Assembly (NCBI RefSeq): GCF_001437205.1
Contig: NZ_JQAZ01000006.1
Location: 1 to 64,000 of the forward strand
DNA: 64,000 nucleotides
Reading direction: 5' to 3'
Source of the DNA: Lactobacillus selangorensis
GTDB taxonomy: Bacteria; Bacillota; Bacilli; Lactobacillales; Lactobacillaceae
Position numbers and translations under genes: made by a program. Positions 16,586 through 25,416 of the stretch are shown here, in pieces. Position 1 is the stretch's first letter. The number at the start of each line of letters is the position of its first letter. The notes below the pieces were generated by a model. It was not told where the DNA came from and made no database searches. It saw nothing but the letters and a program-made list of their open reading frames with translations.

Positions 16586-16625
16586 TTTTACATTTTTTTA
16601 ACGAGAGAGAGGGGAGATGGAACCG

Positions 16626-17066
16626 ATGAAATATTTGCTTCTTGTTAGCCATGGTTCCTTTTCAACTGGTTTAAAAGGAACCCTGAGTATGTTTGCAGGT
16701 GATGAGGCAATGAAATCAGTGATTGCCGTTGGATTAAAACCGGATGAATCCGTGTCAAAATTTGAAACTCGTTTCAAAGTGCTTTTAGAAACACTACCAG
16801 ATGATTCAAACTTTGTTGTTTTGGCTGATATTATTGGTGGCAGTCCGCTCACGACTGTGTGCAGCGTTTTAAATGAACATGGCAAATTGCAGGATGCGGT
16901 TGTTCTCGGTGGAATGAACTTTCCGATGGCGTTAACAACACTCATGTCGAAAGATAGTATGAAGAATTCGGAATTAAAGGAAAAAGCGTTATCAGAAGCA
17001 GCAGCGGCTCTTAAAGATTTTAAGACCGAGCCTTCAGATACTGATGATAATGACGACGATATTTAA
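16626..17066 (+). CDS. PTS mannose-class EIIA
   Basis: A 146-residue EIIA-Man-fold protein starting 'MKYLLLVSHGSFSTG'; the His in 'SHG' takes the phosphate from HPr. 'VVLADIIGGSP' and 'VVLGGMNFPM' are family-typical. The C-terminus is acidic ('DTDDNDDDI'). I prefer ATG 16626, with GGGGAG 9 bases upstream; ATG 16617, three codons earlier, is too close to the SD. First gene of IIA-IIB-IIC-IID-small protein. The substrate class (mannose, fructose, sorbose, amino sugars) cannot be told from sequence. Confidence 0.9.
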   Translation: MKYLLLVSHGSFSTGLKGTLSMFAGDEAMKSVIAVGLKPDESVSKFETRFKVLLETLPDDSNFVVLADIIGGSPLTTVCSVLNEHGKLQDAVVLGGMNFPMALTTLMSKDSMKNSELKEKALSEAAAALKDFKTEPSDTDDNDDDI

Positions 17067-17080
17067 AGGAGTGAATGAAT

Positions 17081-17575
17081 ATGTCAGTTTCGTTTGTACG
17101 TATTGATGATCGGATGATTCATGGTTTAATTACAACTCGTTGGGGTAAAGAATATCCTTGCGATGGTATTATTGCCGTAAATGATAAGGCAGCTACAGAT
17201 CCGATTTTGTCGGAAGCTTATAAGGCTGCTTCAGATAAGAAAACTTTTATCTGGACGCTTGATCATTTTAACAAAGTAAAAGATAAGGTTTTAAAGTCAT
17301 CAACACGGTATTTCTTGATTACAAAGAATCCGCAAGATATGAAGAAGATCCTGGTTGACATGAACTTTAAACCAAGTGATATCAAGACCGTTATTGTTGG
17401 CCCTGGAAATGATCGTGAAAATACAATCAAGCTAGGCGATAATCAGTCGTTTAATCAGTCAGAAGCCGATGCATTTGAAGCTATTCAAAATGCTGGTTAT
17501 AAAGTTGAATTTGCACTTTTACCAGATAAGCGGATCGGCGATTGGGACAAATTTAAATCGCGTTTTAATTATTAA
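17081..17575 (+). CDS. PTS mannose-class EIIB
   Basis: A 164-residue cytosolic EIIB. The N-terminal 'VRIDDRMIHGLITTRWG' carries the phosphorylated His in the standard 'DDRxIHGQ' context, with Leu in place of the usual Gln. It passes phosphate from EIIA to the sugar bound by IIC/IID. Start 17081 has AAAGGAG 8 bases upstream; the ATG at 17075 is only 2 bases from it. It lies 14 bases after the IIA gene. Confidence 0.9.
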   Translation: MSVSFVRIDDRMIHGLITTRWGKEYPCDGIIAVNDKAATDPILSEAYKAASDKKTFIWTLDHFNKVKDKVLKSSTRYFLITKNPQDMKKILVDMNFKPSDIKTVIVGPGNDRENTIKLGDNQSFNQSEADAFEAIQNAGYKVEFALLPDKRIGDWDKFKSRFNY

Positions 17576-17612
17576 TTAATGACACAGGATTTGAAAAAGG
17601 AAGGTAAGAAAA

Positions 17613-18467
17613 ATGACAATTAGTTGGTTACAAGCTGCTATATTCGGTTTATTTGCCTGCTTATGTTCCAATTCATGTATGGCTGGTCAAGCGGTTGGTA
17701 ATTATACCATCGGCCGTCCACTAGTTGGTGGTCTTGTCTGCGGTATTGTTCTTGGCGATATTAAATTAGGTATTGCTTGTGGTGTTGCGATGCAGTTAGT
17801 TTACATTGCTTTAGTAACACCAGGTGGTACTGTTTCAGCTGATGTTCGTGCTATTTCATATATTGGTATTCCGCTGGCAATGGTTGCAATTACTTCACAA
17901 GGCTTGAATCCACTTGGTGGTACTGCCGCAAACTTAGCTAAATCAATTGGGACTTTAGTTGGTACTGTTGGTACTGTTTTGTACTACGCCGTTGCCACAA
18001 TGAACCTGGTTTGGCAGTCATTCGGTTGGAAAGATATTGAAAAGGGTAAAATTGATCGGATTACAGGCGTCAATTTCGGTTGGCCATGGATTTCACAGAT
18101 GCTGTTCTCATTTATTCCAGCTATGCTACTCACTCATTATGGTGCTACAGCCGTTACTGCTTTACGTACCGCCTTACCAATGGATGGGATTGCAATGAAG
18201 ACACTGTTCACAGTTGGCGGTATGTTGCCATGTGTCGGAATTGCGATCTTGCTTCGTCAGATTGTTAACCGTCCGGTAGACTTTATCCCATTCTTAGTTG
18301 GTTTTACACTTTGCGCTTCATTGAAGTTAAACTTAGTTTCTGTCACAATCATTTCATTATTGTTTGCGATTCTTATCTATGAAATTGAAATGGCTCACAA
18401 CAGTTCTTCAAACGGTGGTTCAGCAGCAATAGAAACAAATGGTGACGATGATGAGGAGGATATTTGA
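17613..18467 (+). CDS. PTS mannose/sorbose-class EIIC
   Basis: A 284-residue membrane subunit with about seven hydrophobic segments ('GRPLVGGLVCGIVLGDI', 'AMQLVYIALVTPGGTVSADV'). It forms the transport channel together with IID. The C-terminus is acidic ('ETNGDDDEEDI'), echoing IIA. SD AAGGAAGG precedes ATG 17613. Its stop lies 2 bases before the IID start codon. Confidence 0.9.
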   Translation: MTISWLQAAIFGLFACLCSNSCMAGQAVGNYTIGRPLVGGLVCGIVLGDIKLGIACGVAMQLVYIALVTPGGTVSADVRAISYIGIPLAMVAITSQGLNPLGGTAANLAKSIGTLVGTVGTVLYYAVATMNLVWQSFGWKDIEKGKIDRITGVNFGWPWISQMLFSFIPAMLLTHYGATAVTALRTALPMDGIAMKTLFTVGGMLPCVGIAILLRQIVNRPVDFIPFLVGFTLCASLKLNLVSVTIISLLFAILIYEIEMAHNSSSNGGSAAIETNGDDDEEDI

Positions 18468-18469
18468 CC

Positions 18470-19330
18470 ATGCAATCAACAAATGATATTAAAAACACAG
18501 ATCAAAAAACACTTGATCATAAAACATTAACAAAGTCTTTCTATCTCTGGTTTTGGGGCGCCTTGACCTGCTTCTCTCAGGAACACATGCAGACTTTTGG
18601 CTACATGGCATCTATGTTGCCGATTCTGAAAAAATTGTATCCTGATCATGATGATCAAGTCGAAGCCATCCATGCTTATACCGCATTCTTTAACACAAAT
18701 CCAATGTTGGGGACTGTTATTGTCGGAATCACGGCCAGCATGGAAGAGGCTCGTGCCGATGGGCAAGATATTGATGGCGAAACAATCAATGATATGCGTG
18801 CCGGTCTGATGGGGCCACTCGCTGGGATTGGGGATTCATTAATTGATGGTACCTTAATTCCAATTCTTTTAGGGATTGCCTTGGGGATGTCATCTGGCGG
18901 TTCACCGATTGGTGCCATCTTCTATATCGTTGCTTGGGTTCTTATCGCATACTTTGGTCAACGTTTCTTGTATTTCCGTGGTTATACGCTTGGTTCTCGA
19001 GCTGTTAACATTTTAGTTGGTGCGCAAGGTGCAGCCATTCGTCGTGCGATCGGAATTGTTGGTGCGATGGTTGTTGGTGGTGTTCTTGCTTCATGGGTTA
19101 ATGTAACAACCTCACTGAAATTACGTGGCGCTGATGGTAAAGTCTTTCTGAACCTCCAAAGTAAGTTAGACAGTATTTATCCAGGATTGCTTACTGTTTT
19201 AATCACATTCTTCTGCTGGTGGTTAATGTCAAAAAAGCATGTTTCCGCCATTTGGACAATGGTCATTCTGGTTGTGATCTCGTTCGTTGGTGTTCTAGTT
19301 GGTTTCTTCAACCCAGGTCTTTCATACTAA
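18470..19330 (+). CDS. PTS mannose-class EIID
   Basis: A 286-residue IID with typical 'SFYLWFWGALTCFSQEHMQTFGYM', 'MEEARADGQDIDGETINDMRAGLMGPLAGIGDS' and C-terminal membrane segments. It is the second half of the sugar channel and found only in mannose-class systems. Start ATG 18470 has GAGGAGGA 9 bases upstream; a TTG at 18464 is less likely. Part of the operon from 16626. Confidence 0.92.
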   Translation: MQSTNDIKNTDQKTLDHKTLTKSFYLWFWGALTCFSQEHMQTFGYMASMLPILKKLYPDHDDQVEAIHAYTAFFNTNPMLGTVIVGITASMEEARADGQDIDGETINDMRAGLMGPLAGIGDSLIDGTLIPILLGIALGMSSGGSPIGAIFYIVAWVLIAYFGQRFLYFRGYTLGSRAVNILVGAQGAAIRRAIGIVGAMVVGGVLASWVNVTTSLKLRGADGKVFLNLQSKLDSIYPGLLTVLITFFCWWLMSKKHVSAIWTMVILVVISFVGVLVGFFNPGLSY

Positions 19331-19372
19331 AAGTTCAGAACAATAGATGAAAATAGAAGAAGGAAAATTGAA

Positions 19373-19702
19373 ATGACAATTGATGAAATGACAAAAGGAT
19401 ATGAAAATGAAGTTACATATCAAAAGCATATGCTTAGAAATCTAGGTTATTGGTTTCAGCTTTGCACTATTATCAGTGGCGTTGGAATTGTTTTAATCTA
19501 CTTCTTCCACCATAAAATATTGTGGCTGAATGTTATCGGCATTATATTATTGGTAATTGGTGCGTTAGGAATGCTATTATTTGGGTATTCAGGATGGAAA
19601 GGACAGCAGAATGTTCAAGCCGTTGTGGATGATTATGAAAAGAAAATCGCATATTTTAAAAAGGAGTCCAAAGCAAAACTGACTTCTAGTACCAAAAAAT
19701 AG
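19373..19702 (+). CDS. Small two-helix membrane protein of the PTS operon
   Basis: A 109-residue protein with two adjacent membrane helices (about 28-48 and 51-73) and charged, helical ends; the C-terminus is Lys-rich. I recognise no family. It is the last gene of the PTS operon, 42 bases after IID and before the terminator, so an accessory role in the permease is a reasonable guess. Mannose PTS operons of lactobacilli often end with a small protein (ManO/DUF956), but that one is soluble and this is not it. Confidence 0.75.
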   Translation: MTIDEMTKGYENEVTYQKHMLRNLGYWFQLCTIISGVGIVLIYFFHHKILWLNVIGIILLVIGALGMLLFGYSGWKGQQNVQAVVDDYEKKIAYFKKESKAKLTSSTKK

Positions 19703-19721
19703 ACATCGTTTTTAAATTGTA

Positions 19722-19774
19722 AAAATCTCTTTGGAACGCTAGTATTTGTACTTCGCGCCGCAAAGGGATTTTTT
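19722..19774 (+). terminator. Terminator of the mannose-class PTS operon
   Basis: AATCTCTTTG pairs with CAAAGGGATT across a structured loop; six T follow. Confidence 0.65.
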
Positions 19775-19849
19775 AGTGCTTAAAATAAAAGACCGAATCT
19801 TAGAAAAGAATATAAGACCCAGTCTGATAATTGACTTTATTTAAAGACA

Positions 19850-20761
19850 TTATTTGCTTTTATGCCAGTAAGTTTTAGGTGTTGCAATGATGAGACGATC
19901 GCCGCCACTCAACTGTACCGTTTCGTCAGGAAGCAGCAAAAAACTTTGACCAGATATTAATGAATGATCATTGATTTGGATAAGTGAATCGCCAATATTT
20001 GTAATGGCAACGGCAATTTCTTCACGGTTAGTCACTATCTGATCACTATGAATTAATTTTAAGCGATATGGTTGCTCATCAACAGCGATTTTATCAGTAA
20101 AGAGACGTTTTTCGACATGATGAGTTGGATCGAGATTTGCAAGGGCATCTTTTACATCCAATTGGCGAGGCTTACCGTCCAACCCTTTGCGTTCATAATC
20201 GTAGAGTCGAAAAGTGATATCAGTTGACTGCTGAATTTCATAAACGAGTGCACCTGCACGAACAGCATGTAGTGTTCCATCCGGAACATAAAGATAATCA
20301 CCTTTTGCAACTGGTTCGGTACCGATAAAACGAGTTGGATCAGCCTTGAACTCATCACTAGTTGGAAATTGTTGTGGGTCACGTAAACCGCTGTATATCG
20401 AACCACTTTTAGGAATTTCCAGAAAATACCATGACTCGCGTTTCCCGTAAGGAAGTCCTAAATGGCGAGCAAATGAGTCATTGGGATGAACCTGGATACT
20501 AAGATCTTGGTCCGCACCAAGCATATCAATGATTAAGGGATAATCTTCATAATTACGTAACCCAAGTCGTTCAGGCTTTTGTTGTGTAACTTGATGTAAT
20601 GTGGTATTTTCGCCAGTTTGTGAATCATAAACTGCGCAATCAAGTTTTTCGGTACCGGCAACTGTATAAACAGAACCAGCATGTTTGCTGTTAGCACCGT
20701 ATTTTTTTAATCGTGGCGTTCCCCAAATACGGTCCTGACTGAATGGTTTTAGAATAAGCAT
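19850..20761 (-). CDS. manA: Mannose-6-phosphate isomerase, class I
   Basis: A 303-residue cupin enzyme: 'LSIQVHPND' (zinc ligands Gln and His), 'GKRESWYFLE' (Glu ligand nearby) and 'VPDGTLHAVRAG' (His ligand). It interconverts mannose 6-phosphate and fructose 6-phosphate. AGGAGG lies 6 bases before ATG 20761. Monocistronic, with a consensus promoter and a 34-bp palindrome at the transcription start. Beside the mannose-class PTS it suggests mannose or a mannose-like sugar as one substrate, although it could have another physiological role. Confidence 0.92.
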   Translation of the reverse strand: MLILKPFSQDRIWGTPRLKKYGANSKHAGSVYTVAGTEKLDCAVYDSQTGENTTLHQVTQQKPERLGLRNYEDYPLIIDMLGADQDLSIQVHPNDSFARHLGLPYGKRESWYFLEIPKSGSIYSGLRDPQQFPTSDEFKADPTRFIGTEPVAKGDYLYVPDGTLHAVRAGALVYEIQQSTDITFRLYDYERKGLDGKPRQLDVKDALANLDPTHHVEKRLFTDKIAVDEQPYRLKLIHSDQIVTNREEIAVAITNIGDSLIQINDHSLISGQSFLLLPDETVQLSGGDRLIIATPKTYWHKSK

Positions 20762-20801
20762 TATATTCCTCCTAAGGAAGGCTAAATGAACCGAAATTTT
20801 A

Positions 20802-20835
20802 AGCGTTCAAATATGTAATTACATATTTGAACGCT
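20802..20835. promoter_or_regulatory. 34-bp perfect palindrome over the manA transcription start
   Basis: AGCGTTCAAATATGTAA is followed directly by its exact reverse complement. It begins 3 bases downstream of the -10, so it probably is a repressor operator; as RNA it would also form a 5' hairpin. A degenerate copy of its core (ATGTAATAACAT) lies at 20911-20922. Confidence 0.6.
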
Positions 20836-20838
20836 ATT

Positions 20839-20867
20839 ATTATAAAAAATCGTTTAAACAATGTCAA
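20839..20867 (-). promoter_or_regulatory. Consensus promoter of manA
   Basis: On the minus strand TTGACA (20862-20867), a 17-base spacer and TATAAT (20839-20844): a perfect match. Confidence 0.9.
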
Positions 20868-20925
20868 TGCTTTAAATGAAAACTATTGACACACAAAAAT
20901 GCATCATTAAATGTAATAACATATT

Positions 20926-20954
20926 AAAAAGCCTGGTGCTTACCAGACTTTTTT
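20926..20954 (-). terminator. Terminator of the ABC-2 exporter operon
   Basis: Imperfect hairpin (AAAAAGCCTGG / CCAGACTTTTTT) with T-runs on both strands, 20 bases after the permease stop. Confidence 0.6.
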
Positions 20955-20974
20955 GTTTGTTCAATCGATATTGC

Positions 20975-22600
20975 TCATCTTTCCGTCATCAAATCTCTGC
21001 GTTGATAGCCTACAATTCCAATAATAATTAGGAACACTGCTATCGCTAAAAACAGCCAGGTTTGTGTCCAATTGACGTTTTTAACCGGTACTTTGGGTGT
21101 CCAGCCATAAGGGGTCAGGCGTTTGGCCCACTTGGGAATCTTCAGCAAACCGTCCATATAAATCGAAATGAAACCATAGCCCAAATAGAACCAAGCTAGA
21201 TTGATCCATTTCGGCAGCCAGCCGACCAGCACAGCCCCCAGTCCCAGCATCAGCAGAATAATCGGTACATAGGTGTCGAAGCCTTTCATAAAGGTGGTCC
21301 AGTACAAAGCATGTTTGCCTAAGACAGCGACGTTGGCCCAATAAGCACCAGTAATGGCGACCAGCATGGCTAAAATGCCGACGATAATGCCGCTGACTAA
21401 GTAGCTGCTGAATAATTTGATGCGAGAAGTGGGAGTGGCGTTTAATGATTCCAGCCAGCCTTTGCTTTCATCACGTTTCAGTTTCAGCATTAACTGCAAA
21501 GCTGGAATGGTGCTGGCGGCGGCAAAAACGACGTTCAGCAGATTCAAAAAGTTGAGCCGTAATGTGTGGTTGGCCGAGTTGACTGCCCCTTGGCCAAAAA
21601 CCTGCTGCATGGTCGGATTCGATTTGAGGATGTCGCCGATTGTTTTGAAGATGGACCCATACGAGGCACCCAGCAGCAATAAAACGATGAGCCATGTTAA
21701 GGCAAAGCGCCAATTCAAACGGAATTGCAGTGAGAAGACGCCTCGCAGCCAGGCTGGTGCCGTCGCACGGCCGTTGCGTTCCGGCAATAATCCGGCATTG
21801 AGGTCGCGAACATTATTGAGCTGCAATTCAATTAAGATGAGGACTAGGCTGCTGCCTAAATAAAGCCATAACGGCAGCCAGTTATTTTTAAAATAGGGCT
21901 GCGTTTTTTCGAGCCAGCCCATCAGCGACCACCAAGTGTAACGGGGATGACTGATATCGGTCATCATCCGAAGCAGATAGGCAATACCGAACACAGCATA
22001 GCTTAACGTGGTGGCCTGACTGGCATTATTGGCGACTTCTGCACACAGCAGTGCGATGACGCCAAAAAACAGGCCGCAACTGGCTAATCCCAGCCCCAAC
22101 AGCCAATTTCCAGTTGATGTGGTGCCGACCATCCCGGAAAAATGCAGGCCGACGCTGATTGACACGCCTAACAGACCGTTGATCAGGATCAGTTCGGAGA
22201 GCACACTGAGCAGGTTGCTGGAACGGCCAACGGGCAGGGCACTAATCATTTCCAAGCTGCCGGTGTCCTCTTCGAAACGGGTGTTTTTGACAGCGAGTGA
22301 AATGTTCATAATAATTAGTAAAATGGCAGTAAAGACCAGCATTTCATTCGCAAAAATCTGGGTTGTCGTTGGTTTATTGGGCAAGGTAAATGCCCCGAAC
22401 ATTGCGACGACGGCTTTGCTTTTCAGCGTCGGCGTAATTGCCAAAATCTCTTTGCGAGTCCCATAAATATCGGTGAACTTGTAGGCAACGGCTAGGACCA
22501 TGCCGCAGATGAAGAGATACCAGGCCAGCAGTTTGACCCAGTCGCGTCGCAACTGGATTTTCAGCAGGGCGCCGAATTGACTAAATTGATTGGTGCGCAT
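20975..22600 (-). CDS. ABC-2 type exporter permease
   Basis: A 541-residue integral membrane protein with about twelve hydrophobic segments in two similar halves, each starting with an amphipathic 'QLRRDW' or 'FRLNWRFALTW' segment. This is the layout of the TnrB/antibiotic-exporter permeases fed by a single ATPase. Its start overlaps the end of the ATPase gene by 20 bases. Regulated with it by the adjacent TetR-family protein, so a drug or toxic-compound exporter is likely (inference). Confidence 0.85.
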   Translation of the reverse strand: MRTNQFSQFGALLKIQLRRDWVKLLAWYLFICGMVLAVAYKFTDIYGTRKEILAITPTLKSKAVVAMFGAFTLPNKPTTTQIFANEMLVFTAILLIIMNISLAVKNTRFEEDTGSLEMISALPVGRSSNLLSVLSELILINGLLGVSISVGLHFSGMVGTTSTGNWLLGLGLASCGLFFGVIALLCAEVANNASQATTLSYAVFGIAYLLRMMTDISHPRYTWWSLMGWLEKTQPYFKNNWLPLWLYLGSSLVLILIELQLNNVRDLNAGLLPERNGRATAPAWLRGVFSLQFRLNWRFALTWLIVLLLLGASYGSIFKTIGDILKSNPTMQQVFGQGAVNSANHTLRLNFLNLLNVVFAAASTIPALQLMLKLKRDESKGWLESLNATPTSRIKLFSSYLVSGIIVGILAMLVAITGAYWANVAVLGKHALYWTTFMKGFDTYVPIILLMLGLGAVLVGWLPKWINLAWFYLGYGFISIYMDGLLKIPKWAKRLTPYGWTPKVPVKNVNWTQTWLFLAIAVFLIIIGIVGYQRRDLMTER

Positions 22601-23513
22601 GCGTGTCCGCCTCCTGTTGGTCCGGATTGGACTGGTAATAACGCAGGAACAAGTCTTCCAGCGTTGGCGGCGTACACTGCAGATTCTGAATCTGAGCCGT
22701 GGCGAGCTTGCTCATCACCGCCGACAGATGATTGGAATCAACCGCAAACGTCCAAGTATTCGGCTGTTTGTCAGCTTTAAAATCATGGACACCAGGCAAA
22801 CTCTGGAGACCGGTCAGCGGTTCTTTCGTGGTGACCACAACCGTATTGCGTGTCAGCTGCTGCATTTGTTTCAAAGGCATCGACGTAATAATTTTGCCTT
22901 GCCGAATAATGGCAATCGTGTCGCACATTTTTTCGACTTCGGATAAAATGTGGCTCGACAATAAGACCGATTTGCCTTCCTGTTTGAGGGCCATCACACA
23001 ATTTTGAAAGACAACTTCATTGAGGGGGTCGAGTCCCGAAGTCGGTTCGTCGAAAATGTAAAGGTCCGAATCAGCTGAAAAGGCGGCAATCAAAGCCACT
23101 TTCTGGCGATTGCCCTTTGAATAATCTTTGGCCTTTTTGGTCGTATCGAGCCCGAATTTTTTGATTAAATCGTCGGTTTTAGCGGTATGCTGATGATGCC
23201 CCAACCGCAGCATCAGGTCAATGATTTCGCCGCCGGTCAGATTTGGCCACAGATAAACATCGCCGGGCACATAGGCCAAACGGTCGTGAATCTGGACCCG
23301 ATGTGACCAAGCATCCATGTCAAAAACATTGGCTTGGCCGCCGCTGGCTTTCAAAATGCCCAGAATGATGCGAATCGTGGTCGATTTGCCGGCGCCGTTA
23401 GGGCCGATGAAGCCTAAGACTTCGCCTGTATGTAATTGCAAGGTCACGTCGCTTAATGCCTGAAATTTGCCAAATCTCTTTTGTAAATGTTCAACGTCTA
23501 AGATCGTTGCCAT
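22581..23513 (-). CDS. ABC-2 type exporter ATPase
   Basis: A 310-residue ATPase with Walker A 'GPNGAGKST', signature 'YSKGNRQKVALI', Walker B 'LYIFDEPTSGLD' and H-loop 'LLSSHILSEV', followed by the C-terminal extension of the DrrA/CcmA type. SD GGAGG lies 8 bases before ATG 23513. Divergent from a TetR-family gene across 180 bases with an inverted repeat. Confidence 0.9.
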   Translation of the reverse strand: MATILDVEHLQKRFGKFQALSDVTLQLHTGEVLGFIGPNGAGKSTTIRIILGILKASGGQANVFDMDAWSHRVQIHDRLAYVPGDVYLWPNLTGGEIIDLMLRLGHHQHTAKTDDLIKKFGLDTTKKAKDYSKGNRQKVALIAAFSADSDLYIFDEPTSGLDPLNEVVFQNCVMALKQEGKSVLLSSHILSEVEKMCDTIAIIRQGKIITSMPLKQMQQLTRNTVVVTTKEPLTGLQSLPGVHDFKADKQPNTWTFAVDSNHLSAVMSKLATAQIQNLQCTPPTLEDLFLRYYQSNPDQQEADTHAHQSI

Positions 23514-23583
23514 TTAAATCGCCTCCAATGCTGTTTTCAAGCTGGTTACAGCGTATAGCGCTTTCTGGTAAAAGTCAATAAAG

Positions 23584-23608
23584 TGAACTATAATATATTT
23601 ATTGTTCA
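23584..23608. promoter_or_regulatory. Inverted repeat, candidate TetR operator
   Basis: TGAAC-N15-GTTCA, 25 bases with 9 of 12 pairs complementary. It covers a TATAAT-type -10 (23589-23594) toward the TetR gene and lies just upstream of a TTGACT -35 (near 23575) toward the ABC operon. Confidence 0.5.
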
Positions 23609-23693
23609 TCTTTTGAAACGAAGAAAAGCCGTTAAACGGATTCTTCGCAAAAAAGTTTTTTTCAGAGTTCCGGTTTTGAAAGCAGGTAAAAAC

Positions 23694-24299
23694 ATGAAAC
23701 GAGTCCTTAAAAAACAGCAAGTTGCAAATCGAATCCTGCAAACGGCGACGCAAATGTTTACGCAGGAGGGGTATCATCCGACTCAGGTGGCTGCCGTCGC
23801 CAAACGAGCCCATGTGTCGAAGGTAACCCTATATAAGTATTATCCTTCAAAGCTCGATTTGGGGAATGCCGTTTTGGTTCGTATCATTGAAGACGGCTAT
23901 GCAGCGTACGGCCGCTTTCTGGATGATCCCGACATGGATTTTGATGATAAGCTGCGGACGATAATGTCCGTTGAAACGAAGAGCTACCAGCGCTTGAATA
24001 TGGATTTTGTCCAATTCGTGCTCACCAATCTGCAGGGCAAACTGGGGCCGACGAGTGCCGCCCAAGCCTATAACGCCGGGAAAAAACATTTTTGGCTGGT
24101 CTTAATCAAGCAGGGGCGTGCTGAAGGCAAAATCGATCCGCATATTTCCGATGATTCGCTGATGATTTTTGCCGATATGTTCATCAATTATTTCTTGACC
24201 CATCAGTATCAAGCTGATTTCGATGTGACCAAGCTCAAAGAAGAAGGCCCTGAATTGCTGCAGCTGTTTTTCTATGGTTTTGTGGGAAAACAGGCATAA
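23694..24299 (+). CDS. TetR-family repressor
   Basis: A 201-residue regulator with an N-terminal TetR helix-turn-helix ('ATQMFTQEGYHPTQVAAVAKRAHVSKVTLYKYY', about residues 16-50) and a helical ligand domain ('FVQFVLTNLQG'). The start at 23694 follows AGCAGG; an extended frame from 23583 has no ribosome site. Divergent from the ABC-2 exporter, which it most likely represses until a ligand binds. Ends at a bidirectional hairpin. Confidence 0.85.
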   Translation: MKRVLKKQQVANRILQTATQMFTQEGYHPTQVAAVAKRAHVSKVTLYKYYPSKLDLGNAVLVRIIEDGYAAYGRFLDDPDMDFDDKLRTIMSVETKSYQRLNMDFVQFVLTNLQGKLGPTSAAQAYNAGKKHFWLVLIKQGRAEGKIDPHISDDSLMIFADMFINYFLTHQYQADFDVTKLKEEGPELLQLFFYGFVGKQA

Positions 24300-24301
24300 T
24301 A

Positions 24302-24338
24302 AAAAGACCGTCACAACCAAAAATTGTGGCGGTCTTTT
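24302..24338. terminator. Bidirectional terminator
   Basis: AAAAGACCGTCACAA pairs with TTGTGGCGGTCTTTT (one G-U pair); between the TetR gene and convergent 24368-25411. Confidence 0.8.
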
Positions 24339-24367
24339 CTGTCAGCAAGTCCGACTTTACTGACGCT

Positions 24368-25411
24368 CTATTTTTTGATAATGACGTCATTCAACCATTC
24401 GCCTAAGAATGGGTATTGTTTGATGAGTTCGTAAACTTGCGTTTCGTCGTCAGGATAATGGAGAACCAGCGATTCGCTGCGAGCATCGACACTGACGCCG
24501 AGTGTCTTTTTGTTCGGCAATTCGAGCCGATAACTGCTCATAGTGTCGCCAGTCTTCATTAAAATGCTGTTGTTGGCGGCGGAAATAAACAGTTTATCCA
24601 GACTTGGCAGCGATTCGGTTTCAACTCCAACGACAGTCAGCGTTAATTCATGATCGAGGAGCGGAGCGATATTTTCGGCCTTCCAAGTGAAGAGACCACT
24701 GGCAGAAATCTGCGGCTTGCCTTCTTTAGTAACGTTATTGCCGTCTTCATCAACGACCTTGAAGGAGCGGACGTCGTAACGGCCGATTTGCGTATCGAGG
24801 TGGATCAGCTTGTTGACGTTGGTGCCGACTTGTTCGGTCGCTGTGAAGTTTTTCGGCTGGTTGAAGACGACTGGGAAGGTCAGGTTATTAACCGGCTGCA
24901 GAATAGTTTCACGTGCGCTCGTAAAGCGATAGTCGGCTTTATAAAGCAGTTTAATCATTTGAATCAGGGGTTCATAGTCGCTTTCCGGCAGCATAAATTC
25001 GTCGCCTTTTTTGGTCAGTGTCGGCAAATTATGGGCGGCTAAAACGGCCCGCTCCGTTAACGGCTGCTGGATGGAGAATAACGTGGTGTTGTGGTCTTCA
25101 GTCGCATAATTGACATCGAGGGACACCCAATTGCTGGTGCTGCCACGTACTTGCAGCCAAGTGTGGTCCAGCAGTTCGGAATCTTTGATTGTGTCGTTAT
25201 CTGTATAAGCTTCCCAGATACGGTCCAAGAGCAGGCGTGAATAGCTGCAGTTTAATTCGAAAAGGGCTTGGTCGTTAGTTGTCCATTGTGCCTTGCCAGA
25301 TAAATAGTTAAGCCGCTGATGATACAAATCAGTTAAGGCTTGGCGAGTATCCCCGATGCTTTGCGGTGTTTCAACGGCCGCCCGTAAATCTTTTTCCTTA
25401 AAATTCAGCAT
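24368..25411 (-). CDS. Hypothetical protein, 347 residues
   Basis: I recognise no domain. The N-terminal third is helical and charged; the C-terminal half ('VVDEDGNNVTKEGKPQISASGLFTWK', 'LTLTVVGVET') looks beta-rich. No signal peptide or membrane segment, so cytosolic. It begins 5 bases after the stop of 25417-26301, so both are co-transcribed and probably work together. The ribosome site (AAGGACGGTG) is moderate. Confidence 0.65.
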   Translation of the reverse strand: MLNFKEKDLRAAVETPQSIGDTRQALTDLYHQRLNYLSGKAQWTTNDQALFELNCSYSRLLLDRIWEAYTDNDTIKDSELLDHTWLQVRGSTSNWVSLDVNYATEDHNTTLFSIQQPLTERAVLAAHNLPTLTKKGDEFMLPESDYEPLIQMIKLLYKADYRFTSARETILQPVNNLTFPVVFNQPKNFTATEQVGTNVNKLIHLDTQIGRYDVRSFKVVDEDGNNVTKEGKPQISASGLFTWKAENIAPLLDHELTLTVVGVETESLPSLDKLFISAANNSILMKTGDTMSSYRLELPNKKTLGVSVDARSESLVLHYPDDETQVYELIKQYPFLGEWLNDVIIKK

Positions 25412-25416
25412 GGTTT

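Noticed and set aside
16340-16625. Sigma-54 (-24/-12) promoter for the mannose-class PTS operon
   Set aside because: I looked for GG-N10-GC with the usual flanks and found none; the regulator also lacks the sigma-54 contact loop.
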